Shown here in pieces: positions 48,087 to 56,568 of a DNA stretch of 64,000 bases (position 1 is the stretch's first letter; every line of letters starts with the position of its first letter). Source of the DNA: Rhizobium grahamii CCGE 502 (GTDB lineage Bacteria; Pseudomonadota; Alphaproteobacteria; Rhizobiales; Rhizobiaceae). A program made the translations under genes and the position numbers. The notes under the pieces are model-generated. The model was not told where the DNA came from. It ran no database searches and was given only the letters and a program-made list of their open reading frames with translations. Location of the stretch: the NCBI RefSeq assembly GCF_000298315.2, contig NZ_AEYE02000003.1:186001-250000 (forward strand). The letters are read 5' to 3'.

Positions 48087-49181
48087 ATGATAGAACGGCT
48101 CATGCTCTTTGACCTGCCCGATGACAACGCGCTCTACGATGCGCTGATTGCCCGCAGCGCGGCCTATGAGGGCCTCGCTTACGTTTGCGTCAAGACAACC
48201 GGCATCTTCTGCCGGCTGACCTGCCCGGCTCGTAAACCGAAGCGGGAAAACACGCTGTTCTATGATTCTGTCGCCACCTGCATGCAGTCCGGATTTCGGC
48301 CCTGCCAACGCTGCCGGCCTCTGGAGGAGGCGGGCAGGGAGCCGATCGTCGACCAGCTTCTCACCGCGCTCGACCGCGATCCCGCAGCGCGATGGACGGA
48401 GGACGATCTGATTGCGGGCGGCTACGATCCCTCGACCGTACGGAGAGCCTTCAAGCGATCCCTCGGCATGACCTTTCTCGATATCGCCCGTTATCGCCGT
48501 CTTGGCGAGGCGGCGAAGCAGCTGGCGAATGGCGCCCGTGTCATCGATGCTCAGATCGAGGCAGGGTATGAATCGGGCAGCGGCTTCCGCGCGGCATTTC
48601 AGCGGCTGATCGGCAAAGCGCCCGCGCTATCGCAGAAACGCGACCTTCTGCGTGCGGATTGGTTCGAAACGCCGCTCGGCCCCATGGTTGCTGTGGCCGA
48701 CCAGACGCATTTGCATCTCCTCGAATTCCACGACCGCAAGGCGCTGCCTGCTGAGCTAGACAAGCTGCAGCGCAAGACGCGCTCTACCGTCGCAGCCGGC
48801 CGCACGCCGGCGATCGAGCAGATCGATGCCGAGCTGAAGGCGTATTTCGATGGCAGATCGGCATCCTTCCGGACGCCGCTTGCGCTGGGTTTCGGCACGG
48901 CTTTCGAGCGGCAGGTCTGGTTGAAGCTGATGGAGATACCCGTTGGCGAGACACGCGCCTACGGCGACATTGCGCGCGATATGGAAAACCCGCAGATCGT
49001 GCGCGCCGTCGGCCGCGCAAACGGGGCGAACCAGATGGCGATTGTCATCCCCTGCCACCGGCTGATTGGCGCCGATGGCTCGCTGACCGGCTACGGCGGC
49101 GGGCTCTGGCGCAAGCAATGGCTTTTGCGACACGAAAATGAGATGAAATCCAAGAGATTGTCTGTGGAGGGAATTCAATGA
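48087..49181 (+). CDS. ada: Bifunctional Ada: methyl-phosphotriester repair/transcriptional activator and O6-alkylguanine-DNA alkyltransferase
   Basis: The 364-aa protein has the complete Ada layout. An N-terminal Zn-binding domain has four cysteines (C42, C46, C73, C76 in FCRLTCPARK and CQRC), of which C42 takes methyl groups from phosphotriesters. An AraC-type DNA-binding region (about 95-190) follows, and a C-terminal MGMT domain with the active-site Cys in IPCHRLIG. It self-activates the adaptive response to alkylation. Its stop overlaps the start of the next gene by four bases (ATGA). Confidence 0.95.
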   Translation: MIERLMLFDLPDDNALYDALIARSAAYEGLAYVCVKTTGIFCRLTCPARKPKRENTLFYDSVATCMQSGFRPCQRCRPLEEAGREPIVDQLLTALDRDPAARWTEDDLIAGGYDPSTVRRAFKRSLGMTFLDIARYRRLGEAAKQLANGARVIDAQIEAGYESGSGFRAAFQRLIGKAPALSQKRDLLRADWFETPLGPMVAVADQTHLHLLEFHDRKALPAELDKLQRKTRSTVAAGRTPAIEQIDAELKAYFDGRSASFRTPLALGFGTAFERQVWLKLMEIPVGETRAYGDIARDMENPQIVRAVGRANGANQMAIVIPCHRLIGADGSLTGYGGGLWRKQWLLRHENEMKSKRLSVEGIQ

Positions 49182-49951
49182 ATCAGGCTGAGAAGGCAAA
49201 GGCGTTCGGTGCCTTGCATCAAAAGGGCAATCCCCTCGTCCTTTATAACATATGGGACGCCGGAACGGCGAAGGCGGTGACCGAAGCCGGCGCAAAGGCG
49301 CTGGCGACCGGAAGCTGGTCGGTCGCAGCAGCGCAGGGCTATGGTGATGGTGAAAAGATTCCGATGGAGGCGTTGATCGCCACAACCCGCCAGATCACCG
49401 CTGTCAACGACCTGCCGCTCTCGGTCGATTTCGAGGGTGCCTATTCCACCGATCCGGCCGGTGCTGCCACCAATGTCGAAAAGCTGATCGACGCCGGCGC
49501 GATCGGTATCAACTTCGAAGATCAGGTTGTTGGCGGCGAAGGGCTGCACGCCGTCGATAAGCAGGTCGCCCGCATCCGCGCCATCCGCGAGATGGCGGAG
49601 CGCCGCGGCCTTGCCTTCTTCATCAATGCGCGCACCGATCTGTTCTTGCGCGAAGGTGATCTTTCGAAGCATGCCGGTCTGGTTGAGGAAGCGATCGAGC
49701 GCGGCAAGGCTTACGCTGCCGCCGGCGCCAACGGCTTCTTCGTGCCTTGGCTGATCGACGAGGGTCTCATCGAGAAGGTCTGCGCCGCGTCGCCGCTGCC
49801 GGTCAACATCATGATGCGGCCGGGCGCCCCCGACGTGAAAACGCTGGCGAAGCTCGGTGTCAGCCGCGTCAGCTACGGGCCGGGACCATATCGGGCGATG
49901 ATGGAGAAGCTGAAAGAGGCAGCCGCGGCGGTCTATGCCGCCGCGGGCTAA
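49178..49951 (+). CDS. Isocitrate lyase/PEP mutase-family enzyme
   Basis: The 257-aa TIM-barrel protein belongs to the PEP mutase/isocitrate lyase superfamily. It shows NIWDAGTAKAV near the N-terminus, the metal-binding Asp/Glu in DLPLSVDFEGAY and GINFEDQV, and a FINARTDLFLREGD strand. Close family members are oxaloacetate decarboxylases, phosphonopyruvate hydrolases or PEP mutases, and the exact reaction cannot be told. Its start overlaps ada by four bases, so it is co-expressed with the alkylation response, an unexplained pairing. Confidence 0.82.
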   Translation: MNQAEKAKAFGALHQKGNPLVLYNIWDAGTAKAVTEAGAKALATGSWSVAAAQGYGDGEKIPMEALIATTRQITAVNDLPLSVDFEGAYSTDPAGAATNVEKLIDAGAIGINFEDQVVGGEGLHAVDKQVARIRAIREMAERRGLAFFINARTDLFLREGDLSKHAGLVEEAIERGKAYAAAGANGFFVPWLIDEGLIEKVCAASPLPVNIMMRPGAPDVKTLAKLGVSRVSYGPGPYRAMMEKLKEAAAAVYAAAG

Positions 49952-49968
49952 CAGAGGTCCGGCAAAGC

Positions 49969-50856
49969 TCAGGGAACGATCAGCGTTCCCGCGCCGTGCT
50001 CGGTGAAGATCTCGAGCAGGACCGAATGGGCGGTCTTGCCGTTTAGGATGACGACACCCTGGACGCCGGCCTTGATCGCATCGATGCAGGTCTCGACCTT
50101 CGGGATCATGCCACCGGAGATCGTGCCGTCGGCGATCAGCGCGTGCGCCTGCGCGACGGACAATTCCTTGATCAGGTTGCCCTGCTTGTCGAGAACACCG
50201 GGAACATCCGTCAGGAAGAGCAGGCGGGTGGCGTTCAGCGCGCCGGCGATCGCGCCGGCAAAGGTGTCGGCGTTGATGTTGTAGGTCGCACCGTCGCGGC
50301 CAGGGGCGACCGGAGCAATGACCGGGATCATCTCCGAGCGGGCAAGCAGGTCAAGCAGCGTGCGGTCGACTTCGACGACCTCGCCGACGAAGCCGAGGTC
50401 GAGCACGCGTTCGATGTTCGAATCCGGGTCCTTGATCTTCTTTTGCGCCTTTTCGGCAAAGACCATGTTGCCGTCCTTGCCGCAGAGTCCGATCGCCCAT
50501 TCGCCCGTCTGGTTGATGAGCGCGACGATTTCCTTGTTGATCGAGCCGGCGAGAACCATTTCGACGATCTCGACGGTCTTGGCGTCGGTGACGCGCAGGC
50601 CGCCTTCGAATTTCGATTCGATGCCCATCTTCGTCAGCATCGCGCCGATCTGCGGGCCGCCGCCGTGGACGACGATCGGATTGACGCCGGACTGTTTCAA
50701 GAGCGCGATGTCGCTCGCGAAGGCCTTGCCGAGCTCGGCATTGCCCATGGCATGGCCGCCGTACTTCACGACGATCGTCTTGTTCTCATAGCGCTGCATG
50801 AAGGGCAGGGCCTGCGCAAGCAGGCGTGCCTGGGTTTCGCTTTCGGACTGGTTCAT
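49969..50856 (-). CDS. argB: Acetylglutamate kinase
   Basis: The 295-aa kinase phosphorylates N-acetylglutamate, the second step of arginine synthesis. The N-terminal KYGGHAMG and HGGGPQIG loops and the C-terminal [14 protein letters not shown] are diagnostic. It probably forms the arginine-inhibited hexamer. In many alphaproteobacteria argB follows engB directly; here a three-gene cassette on the other strand lies between the two. It is divergent from the sigma-factor gene. Confidence 0.96.
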   Translation of the reverse strand: MNQSESETQARLLAQALPFMQRYENKTIVVKYGGHAMGNAELGKAFASDIALLKQSGVNPIVVHGGGPQIGAMLTKMGIESKFEGGLRVTDAKTVEIVEMVLAGSINKEIVALINQTGEWAIGLCGKDGNMVFAEKAQKKIKDPDSNIERVLDLGFVGEVVEVDRTLLDLLARSEMIPVIAPVAPGRDGATYNINADTFAGAIAGALNATRLLFLTDVPGVLDKQGNLIKELSVAQAHALIADGTISGGMIPKVETCIDAIKAGVQGVVILNGKTAHSVLLEIFTEHGAGTLIVP

Positions 50857-50987
50857 GGGATACCCCGCGGAATTGATCGCGGCCTTTTATCTCAAGTTTT
50901 TGACAGATGGAATAATCCAGAGGCCATTAGTTTGCCGTATCAGCTGGCAGTAAGCCCGGGAGTCGGGCTAGTGGTAAGGGGCATGGC

Positions 50988-51527
50988 ATGACAAGCGACG
51001 AAATCGCGCATCTGATCAGCCTCGTGGCGATCGGCGATCGCAAGGCCTTTGCCACGCTCTATCGCGAGACCAGCCCGAAACTCTTTTCCATCTGCCTGCG
51101 TATTTTGAAAGACAGAACCGAGGCCGAGGAATCGCTTCAGGAAGTCTACGTGAAGATTTGGCAGCGTGCCGGCGTGTTCGCTGCCGGATCCGGTACGCCG
51201 TCTTCCTGGCTCGCGGCAATCGCGCGCAACCAGGCGATCGACATCATGCGCGCGCGAAAGCCGATCGCCGACGAACTCGATAGTGCCTACGACCTCGCGG
51301 ATGACGAACCCTCCCCCGAGATACAGACTGTGATCAAGGATGAAGGAAGGCGCATTGACACCTGCATGGAAGAGTTGGAAGCTGATCGGGCAATGGCGGT
51401 GAAGAAAGCTTACGTCGAAGGGCAGAGCTATCAGGAACTGGCCCATCAGTTTGGCGTCCCTTTGAACACGATGCGCACATGGCTGCGTCGCAGCCTCTTG
51501 AAACTGAGAGAGTGCATGGAACGATGA
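50988..51527 (+). CDS. ECF-type RNA polymerase sigma factor
   Basis: The 179-aa group IV sigma factor has region 2 (KAFATLYRETSPKLFSICLRILKDRTEAEESLQEVYVKIW, about 20-60) and region 4 (AVKKAYVEGQSYQELAHQFGVPLNTMRTWLRRSLLKLREC, about 135-178). Its stop overlaps the anti-sigma gene by four bases. S. meliloti RpoE1 (with RpoE4, linked to sulfite response) has a similar neighbourhood, but I cannot confirm orthology. A candidate -35-like GGAATAA lies at 50909. Confidence 0.9.
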   Translation: MTSDEIAHLISLVAIGDRKAFATLYRETSPKLFSICLRILKDRTEAEESLQEVYVKIWQRAGVFAAGSGTPSSWLAAIARNQAIDIMRARKPIADELDSAYDLADDEPSPEIQTVIKDEGRRIDTCMEELEADRAMAVKKAYVEGQSYQELAHQFGVPLNTMRTWLRRSLLKLRECMER

Positions 51528-52243
51528 CATCGCCGGATCAGAGCAAGGGAGGCCGCTCCCGCGACGAGGTACTCGCCGGTGAGTATGTTCTTGGTGTTCT
51601 TTCCTTCAAGGATCGGCGAGTTGTAGAGGAGCGGATGCGTCGCGACAGGCAGTTCGCGGCGATCGTCAGCCGCTGGGAAACCAATCTCTCCTCCTTCAAC
51701 GACGATTACGACGTCGTCAGCCCCAGCCAGGAAACGTTCAAGCAGATCGAGGCGCGGTTGTTTGGTGCGCCGGAAGCAACTCCGGCGCCGGCGCGTGGAG
51801 TGTGGGGTTCGCTCATTTTCTGGCGCTGTCTCGCGCTCGTCTCGCTGTTGATCACCGCGGGCGCACTGACGATTGCCACTGTTGCCGTCACTCCGCCTCA
51901 GGCCTCAGCACCGCTCGTGGCAGAACTGACGGCCTCCGGCAGCCAGGTCAATCTACTTGCCTCCTATGAACGACAGAGCGGAAAACTGCGGATCGTACCC
52001 ATCGCCACCGGCAAGCCCGAAGAGAAGTCGCTGGAGCTCTGGCTTGTTCCGGCAAGCGGTGCACCACGATCGCTTGGCGTATTCCCTCCGGGTCAAACAG
52101 GCGAATTGGTCATCCCTGTCGATATGCGCGGCAGCGTTGACGAAGGCGCAGTCCTTGCGGTCAGCCTCGAGCCTTTCGGCGGCTCGCCGACCGGGCAGGC
52201 CACCGGGCCGATCGTGGCTAGCGGTACGACGCACCGCCGTTGA
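51524..52243 (+). CDS. Transmembrane anti-sigma factor (RskA-type)
   Basis: The 239-aa protein has an N-terminal sigma-binding region (about 10-55, EYVLGVLSFKDRRVVEERMRRDRQFAAIVSRWE), one membrane segment (about 90-115) and a C-terminal RskA domain (about 125-235, with LELWLVPASGAPRSLGVFPPGQTGELVIPVD). This is the anti-sigma-K domain order. It begins inside the end of the sigma gene (ATGA at 51524), so one message makes both. It should hold the sigma factor at the membrane until a signal arrives. Confidence 0.9.
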   Translation: MTSPDQSKGGRSRDEVLAGEYVLGVLSFKDRRVVEERMRRDRQFAAIVSRWETNLSSFNDDYDVVSPSQETFKQIEARLFGAPEATPAPARGVWGSLIFWRCLALVSLLITAGALTIATVAVTPPQASAPLVAELTASGSQVNLLASYERQSGKLRIVPIATGKPEEKSLELWLVPASGAPRSLGVFPPGQTGELVIPVDMRGSVDEGAVLAVSLEPFGGSPTGQATGPIVASGTTHRR

Positions 52244-52366
52244 CCTTTTTTCAGCAAGTTTGCGCTCTGGCTGAAACTCTCCCCACGAACCTCCCGTAGA
52301 TCCTCATGTCCGTAAGGAATGTCGGCATCCGGTCGGCTTAGCCACGGACGCTAGAGGAGAACCATC

Positions 52367-52924
52367 ATGATGAAGTCCGCACTGCGCTTGAGCGTGCTTG
52401 CTGCTGCCGTTTCCGCATTTGCTTTCACTGCGCAGGCCAAGAACCCAATGGTCGGTGGCGCCGCAATGTATCCGACCAAGGATATCGTGCAGAATGCCAT
52501 GAACTCGAAGGATCACACGACGCTGGTTGCGGCGGTAAAGGCTGCTGGTCTCGTATCGACGCTCGAAGGCAAGGGACCTTTCACAGTCTTTGCTCCGACC
52601 AATGAGGCTTTCGCGGAATTGCCCGCCGGCACGGTCGATACGTTGCTGAAGCCGGAAAACAAGGCCCAACTAACGAAGGTCCTGACCTGCCACGTCGTCG
52701 CCGCTGACGCGATGGCCAAAACCGTTGCCAAGATGATCAAGGCCGACGGTGGAGAACACGACATCAAGACGGTCGGCGGTTGCGTGCTGAAGGCCAAGGA
52801 AAACATGGGCAAGATCACGATCACCGATGAAAACGGCGATGTCGCCCATGTGACCATCGCTGACGTGAAGCAGTCGAACGGCGTCATCCACGTCGTTGAC
52901 AAGGTTCTGCTGCCGAAAATGTAA
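52367..52924 (+). CDS. Secreted fasciclin (FAS1) domain protein
   Basis: The 185-aa protein has a signal peptide (about 1-24, ending FTAQA) and one FAS1 domain, with the H1 and H2 boxes TVFAPTNEAFAEL and VIHVVDKVLLP. Single-domain FAS1 proteins are adhesion- or stress-related and many are controlled by the neighbouring ECF sigma factor. GAGGAGA precedes the ATG. It lies 123 bases after the anti-sigma gene and is closed by a strong terminator. Confidence 0.9.
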   Translation: MMKSALRLSVLAAAVSAFAFTAQAKNPMVGGAAMYPTKDIVQNAMNSKDHTTLVAAVKAAGLVSTLEGKGPFTVFAPTNEAFAELPAGTVDTLLKPENKAQLTKVLTCHVVAADAMAKTVAKMIKADGGEHDIKTVGGCVLKAKENMGKITITDENGDVAHVTIADVKQSNGVIHVVDKVLLPKM

Positions 52925-52945
52925 GCCGGTTCAGGCAGTCAGCGG

Positions 52946-52977
52946 AAGGCGCCCAATTCCATCTGGGCGCCTTTTTT
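52946..52977 (+). terminator. Rho-independent terminator after the FAS1 gene
   Basis: AAGGCGCCCA pairs with TGGGCGCCTT, followed by TTTTC; perfect 10-bp stem ending just at the engB stop codon, where the two transcripts converge. Confidence 0.9.
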
Positions 52978-53636
52978 CATTTCCAGTTGGTGATCCCGAC
53001 CGTTTGGGCAATCGCCTCACGCAGGTCATCGAGACCCTCGCTCTTCTCCGAGGAGGAGGCGATGATGCCGGGATAGGCCGCCGGCCGCTTCTTGATCTTT
53101 TCCGCGGTGTCCGCGAGCAGCTTGATCACAGCCGGTGGCTTGATCTTGTCTGTCTTGGTCAGAACGATCTGGTATGAGACGGCCGCCTTGTCGAGCAGAT
53201 CGAGAACCTCGTCATCGTTCTTCTTCACGCCATGGCGGCTGTCGATCAGCACATAGACCCGCTTCAACGTCGCGCGGCCGCGCAGGTAATCGAAGACGAG
53301 CTTCGTCCAGGCATCGACCTGATCCTTCGGCGCCTGCGCGTAGCCATAGCCCGGCATGTCGACGAGAGCCATGGGTGGCAGGTCGCCGGCTTCACCGGAG
53401 TAACCCTCCGGCACGAAGTAGTTGAGTTCCTGTGTGCGCCCCGGCGTATTCGAGGTACGCGCCAGTCCCTTGTGACTGACGAGCGCATTGATCAGTGATG
53501 ACTTGCCGACGTTCGATCGGCCGGCAAAGGCCACTTCCAGCGGCCCTTCCGGCGGCAGGAACTTCAGGGACGGAACGCCGCGGATAAAGGTCCAGGGGCG
53601 CCCGAACAGCGGCTTGTCGTTCTTGTTGTCGGTCAT
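52977..53636 (-). CDS. engB: Ribosome-biogenesis GTPase EngB (YihA/YsxC)
   Basis: The 219-aa essential GTPase helps assemble the 50S subunit. G1 [11 protein letters not shown]3 DMPGYG, G4 TKTD (LTKTDKIK) and G5 SS are intact. It lies downstream of yidC on the minus strand, 136 bases after the yidC stop, with a terminator between the two. It converges on the FAS1 gene. Confidence 0.95.
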   Translation of the reverse strand: MTDNKNDKPLFGRPWTFIRGVPSLKFLPPEGPLEVAFAGRSNVGKSSLINALVSHKGLARTSNTPGRTQELNYFVPEGYSGEAGDLPPMALVDMPGYGYAQAPKDQVDAWTKLVFDYLRGRATLKRVYVLIDSRHGVKKNDDEVLDLLDKAAVSYQIVLTKTDKIKPPAVIKLLADTAEKIKKRPAAYPGIIASSSEKSEGLDDLREAIAQTVGITNWK

Positions 53637-53744
53637 TCGGCCTTTTCCAGTCCAGATCCAATGTGCCTATGGCATTCAGGTTTCGGGTGATTTTGTCAAC
53701 CGACCGGCAGCTGCCAGGTTACCGCAGCAACGCCGGCTGAAATG

Positions 53745-53770
53745 AAAAGCCCCGCCGAAGCGGGGCTTTT
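53745..53770 (-). terminator. Terminator of the yidC operon
   Basis: Minus-strand AAAAGCCCCGC-TTCG-GCGGGGCTTTT, a perfect 11-bp stem with a stable UUCG loop and U-run, directly after the yidC stop. Confidence 0.9.
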
Positions 53771-53771
53771 G

Positions 53772-55568
53772 TCATTTCTCCGTCGGGGCCGGCTTTCGCT
53801 TGAAGAGCCCCTTCAGGTTGCTGAAGAGTTCGATCTTCACGCCATGGCGCTTCATGATTACCGACTGCTGGATCACCGACAGCGTGTTGTTCCACGCCCA
53901 GTAGATGACCAGACCGGCCGGGAAGCTCGCCAGCATGAAGGTGAAGACCAGCGGCATCCAGTTGAAGATCATTGCCTGCGTCGGATCCGGCGGCGTCGGG
54001 TTCATGCGCATCTGCAGGAACATCGTCACACCCATGATCAGCGGCCAGACGCCGAGATGCAGGAAGGCGGGAGCCGCAAACGGCAGCAGGCCGAAGAGGT
54101 TGATGAACGAGGTCGGATCGGGCGCCGAAAGGTCCTGGATCCAGCCGAAGAACGGCGCGTGGCGCATCTCGATGGTGATGTAGATCACCTTGTAGAGCGA
54201 GAAGAAGATCGGGATCTGCAGCGCGATCGGCCAGCAACCGGCGATCGGGTTGATCTTCTCTTCCTTGTAGAGCGCCATCGTCGCTTGCTGCAGGCCCATG
54301 CGGTCGTCGCCGAACTTGGCCTTCAGCTCCTCCATCTTCGGCTGCACGCGCTTCATGTTCGCCATCGAAGCGTACTGCTTGCTGGCGAGCGGGAAGAACA
54401 GCGCCTTGACGACGATGGTGGTCATCAGAATGGCGACGCCGAAGTTTCCGAAGTAACGGAAGAAGAAGTCCATCAGCCTGAACATCGGCTTCGTCAGGAA
54501 GTAGAACCAGCCCCAGTCGATCAACCGGTCAAACTTCGGAATCGAATACGTCTTCTCGTAGCCGTCAATAACAGGAACTTCCTTGGCGCCTGCGAACACG
54601 AGGTTCTTCAGTTCAAGCGACTGGCCAGGAGCGACGGTAACGGCGTTCTGCTTGTAGTCGGCCTGGAAACGCGGCTGACCATCCGTGAAGTGCGTGAAGC
54701 GTGCATCATACGGGGTCTGCTGCGGCGGAATGATCGTTGCCGCCCAGTACTTGTCGGTGATGCCGAGCCAGCCACCGGTTGCCGTTGCAGGCGTGACGGC
54801 TTCCTTCTCGACAGCGGCGTACTTGCTCTCGAGCAGGCTGTCACCGATGACGCCGATGAAGCCTTCGTGCAGCACGTAGGTCGAGGCAACGGCAGGCTTG
54901 TTGTAACGGGTGACGCGGCCATAGGAGGACAATGCCGCCGGAGCCGGGCCCGCATTGGTAACCTTGTCAGTGACCGTGAACATGTAGTGCTCATCGACCG
55001 AGATGGTGCGGGCGAAGGTGATGCCCTTGTCATTGGTGTAGGTGAGCGTAACCGGGGTCGTTTCGGTCAGCTTAGCCCCTTCCGGTGCGGTCCAGACGGT
55101 CGAGGGACCCGGAACGCTGCCGGTAGCGGCGTCGCCGATGTAGCCGAGTTCGGCGAAGTAGCCGTCCTTCGTCTCCGACGGGCTGAAGAGCGTAATGATC
55201 GGGCTCGAGTCATCCACGGTCTCGTGATAGCCCTTGAGCTTCAGGTCATCGAGGCGCGCACCGACAAGGTTGATCGAGCCTGCAAGAGCAGCCGTATCGA
55301 TCGTGACGCGCGGGTTCTTGGCAAGTGCGTCAGCAAGCGAGGTTGTCGCGGCAGCCTGGCCGGAAGGCGCGGCGCCACTCGTCTGGGCCGTACCCGCGCC
55401 ACCAGCAGCAGGGGTCTGCACCTGTTCGGTCTTCTGCTGCGCTTTTTGAGCGAGTTCCGCCTTGCGCTGCGCTTCGATGCGCGGATTCATGTAGAGGAAT
55501 TGCCACCCGAGAACGATCAGCACGGAGAGGGCGATCGCAATGAAGTAGTTGCGGTTGTTTTGCATCAT
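53772..55568 (-). CDS. yidC: Membrane protein insertase YidC
   Basis: The 598-aa insertase works with SecYEG or alone. It has an N-terminal membrane segment (about 5-22), a large periplasmic domain (about 60-350) with a low-complexity proline/alanine/glutamine linker, and five C-terminal membrane segments. The conserved [30 protein letters not shown] region has the hydrophilic-groove Arg nearby. A C-terminal basic tail ([14 protein letters not shown]) follows. It overlaps rnpA by four bases. Length is typical for alphaproteobacteria. Confidence 0.95.
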   Translation of the reverse strand: MMQNNRNYFIAIALSVLIVLGWQFLYMNPRIEAQRKAELAQKAQQKTEQVQTPAAGGAGTAQTSGAAPSGQAAATTSLADALAKNPRVTIDTAALAGSINLVGARLDDLKLKGYHETVDDSSPIITLFSPSETKDGYFAELGYIGDAATGSVPGPSTVWTAPEGAKLTETTPVTLTYTNDKGITFARTISVDEHYMFTVTDKVTNAGPAPAALSSYGRVTRYNKPAVASTYVLHEGFIGVIGDSLLESKYAAVEKEAVTPATATGGWLGITDKYWAATIIPPQQTPYDARFTHFTDGQPRFQADYKQNAVTVAPGQSLELKNLVFAGAKEVPVIDGYEKTYSIPKFDRLIDWGWFYFLTKPMFRLMDFFFRYFGNFGVAILMTTIVVKALFFPLASKQYASMANMKRVQPKMEELKAKFGDDRMGLQQATMALYKEEKINPIAGCWPIALQIPIFFSLYKVIYITIEMRHAPFFGWIQDLSAPDPTSFINLFGLLPFAAPAFLHLGVWPLIMGVTMFLQMRMNPTPPDPTQAMIFNWMPLVFTFMLASFPAGLVIYWAWNNTLSVIQQSVIMKRHGVKIELFSNLKGLFKRKPAPTEK

Positions 55569-55966
55569 ACGTTCCTGGGGCGGCCGTCTCCGGACCGCTT
55601 GTGTTTCGGCTTGGTCTCGACGCGAGTTTTGAGCTCTGCGGCTAATTTTTCGAAGGGTGCTTGCAGCACGTCTCTTCGCGCGACAACCACATAGTCGTGT
55701 CCGGGCTGCATTGCAAACCCTGCATGAAGTCGCACCGCCTCTTTCAGGCGCCGCCTCATGCGGTTTCTTTCGACCGAGTTGCCATGTTTCTTGGTGACGG
55801 TGAAGCCGACGCGGGCTTCGGCCTCTGGTTCCTTCCGGTCGAGGACTTCGAGCAGGAAGAAGCTGCCCCTGCGCTTTTCGCCATTGCGGACAGCAAGAAA
55901 CTGCGGGCGGCTTTTCAGCCGCCCGGCAGTCATTTTCTTCTTATTGGTCGTCAATTCGCCCGCCAT
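55565..55966 (-). CDS. rnpA: Ribonuclease P protein component
   Basis: The 133-aa basic protein assists RNase P RNA in tRNA 5' maturation. The RNP motif is present as [18 protein letters not shown], and [27 protein letters not shown] is the usual core. The longest frame is used; an ATG at residue 12 ([12 protein letters not shown]) may be the true start. It follows rpmH by about 20 bases and overlaps yidC by four, the universal rpmH-rnpA-yidC order. Confidence 0.92.
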   Translation of the reverse strand: MAGELTTNKKKMTAGRLKSRPQFLAVRNGEKRRGSFFLLEVLDRKEPEAEARVGFTVTKKHGNSVERNRMRRRLKEAVRLHAGFAMQPGHDYVVVARRDVLQAPFEKLAAELKTRVETKPKHKRSGDGRPRNV

Positions 55967-55987
55967 CTCTTATCGGGCAATTCGGCC

Positions 55988-56122
55988 TTAGGCCGAAAGA
56001 CGCTTGCGGCCGCGTGCGCGGCGAGCAACGATAACCTTACGGCCGCCCTTGGTGGCCATACGTGCACGGAAACCGTGGCGGCGCTTGCGAACAAGCTTGG
56101 ATGGTTGGTAGGTACGCTTCAT
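55988..56122 (-). CDS. rpmH: 50S ribosomal protein L34 (bL34)
   Basis: This 44-aa ribosomal protein is read on the minus strand from the ATG at 56122: it begins [18 protein letters not shown], continues with [13 protein letters not shown], and ends in [10 protein letters not shown]. Those are the hallmarks of bL34. It is the first gene of rpmH-rnpA-yidC, and its promoter must lie in the 446 bases upstream (56123-56568), where I see no other convincing gene; a 72-codon open frame there (56225-56443) has no recognisable feature. Confidence 0.97.
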   Translation of the reverse strand: MKRTYQPSKLVRKRRHGFRARMATKGGRKVIVARRARGRKRLSA

Positions 56123-56568
56123 TTATTTAAACACCGCGGAGTGCGGCCCTTCTTGAATTTGCATATTGCAAGGAGCGTTGTTTTTCGAACGGGCGAGGCT
56201 AACGAGAGCCTTATATGACCGGACGTGCGGCGGCTTATACGGATGAAGGCCGTCAAAGTCAATTATCGCCCGGAATTTCTGGATTTCGGCCCTCTGTTAC
56301 AAGATTTAGCGATGCACATTAATGTTTGTGACAGCGCGTTAACGTCGGCCGTGCGTAATATTTTTCTTCGTTCGCAACTGCTGCGCGCATTCTCGGGGCG
56401 ATCTAGCGTTTTTCGGCGCAAAAAACCAAACGTCGACGACTAAGTACAGGTAATTTTTTGTAGTTAGGCGACCAAGCATCCGAAATCTAACGTTAATTTA
56501 TTTCGGCCAAATTTAGCTATCGGCCGGAAAGCTTTCCCGGCTTGTCATCAGTTTCTGGGGGGCTTCCT

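Noticed and set aside
56225-56443. 72-codon open frame upstream of the chemoreceptor gene
   Set aside because: No recognisable domain and no ribosome-binding site; it sits in the AT-rich promoter gap between rpmH and the chemoreceptor.
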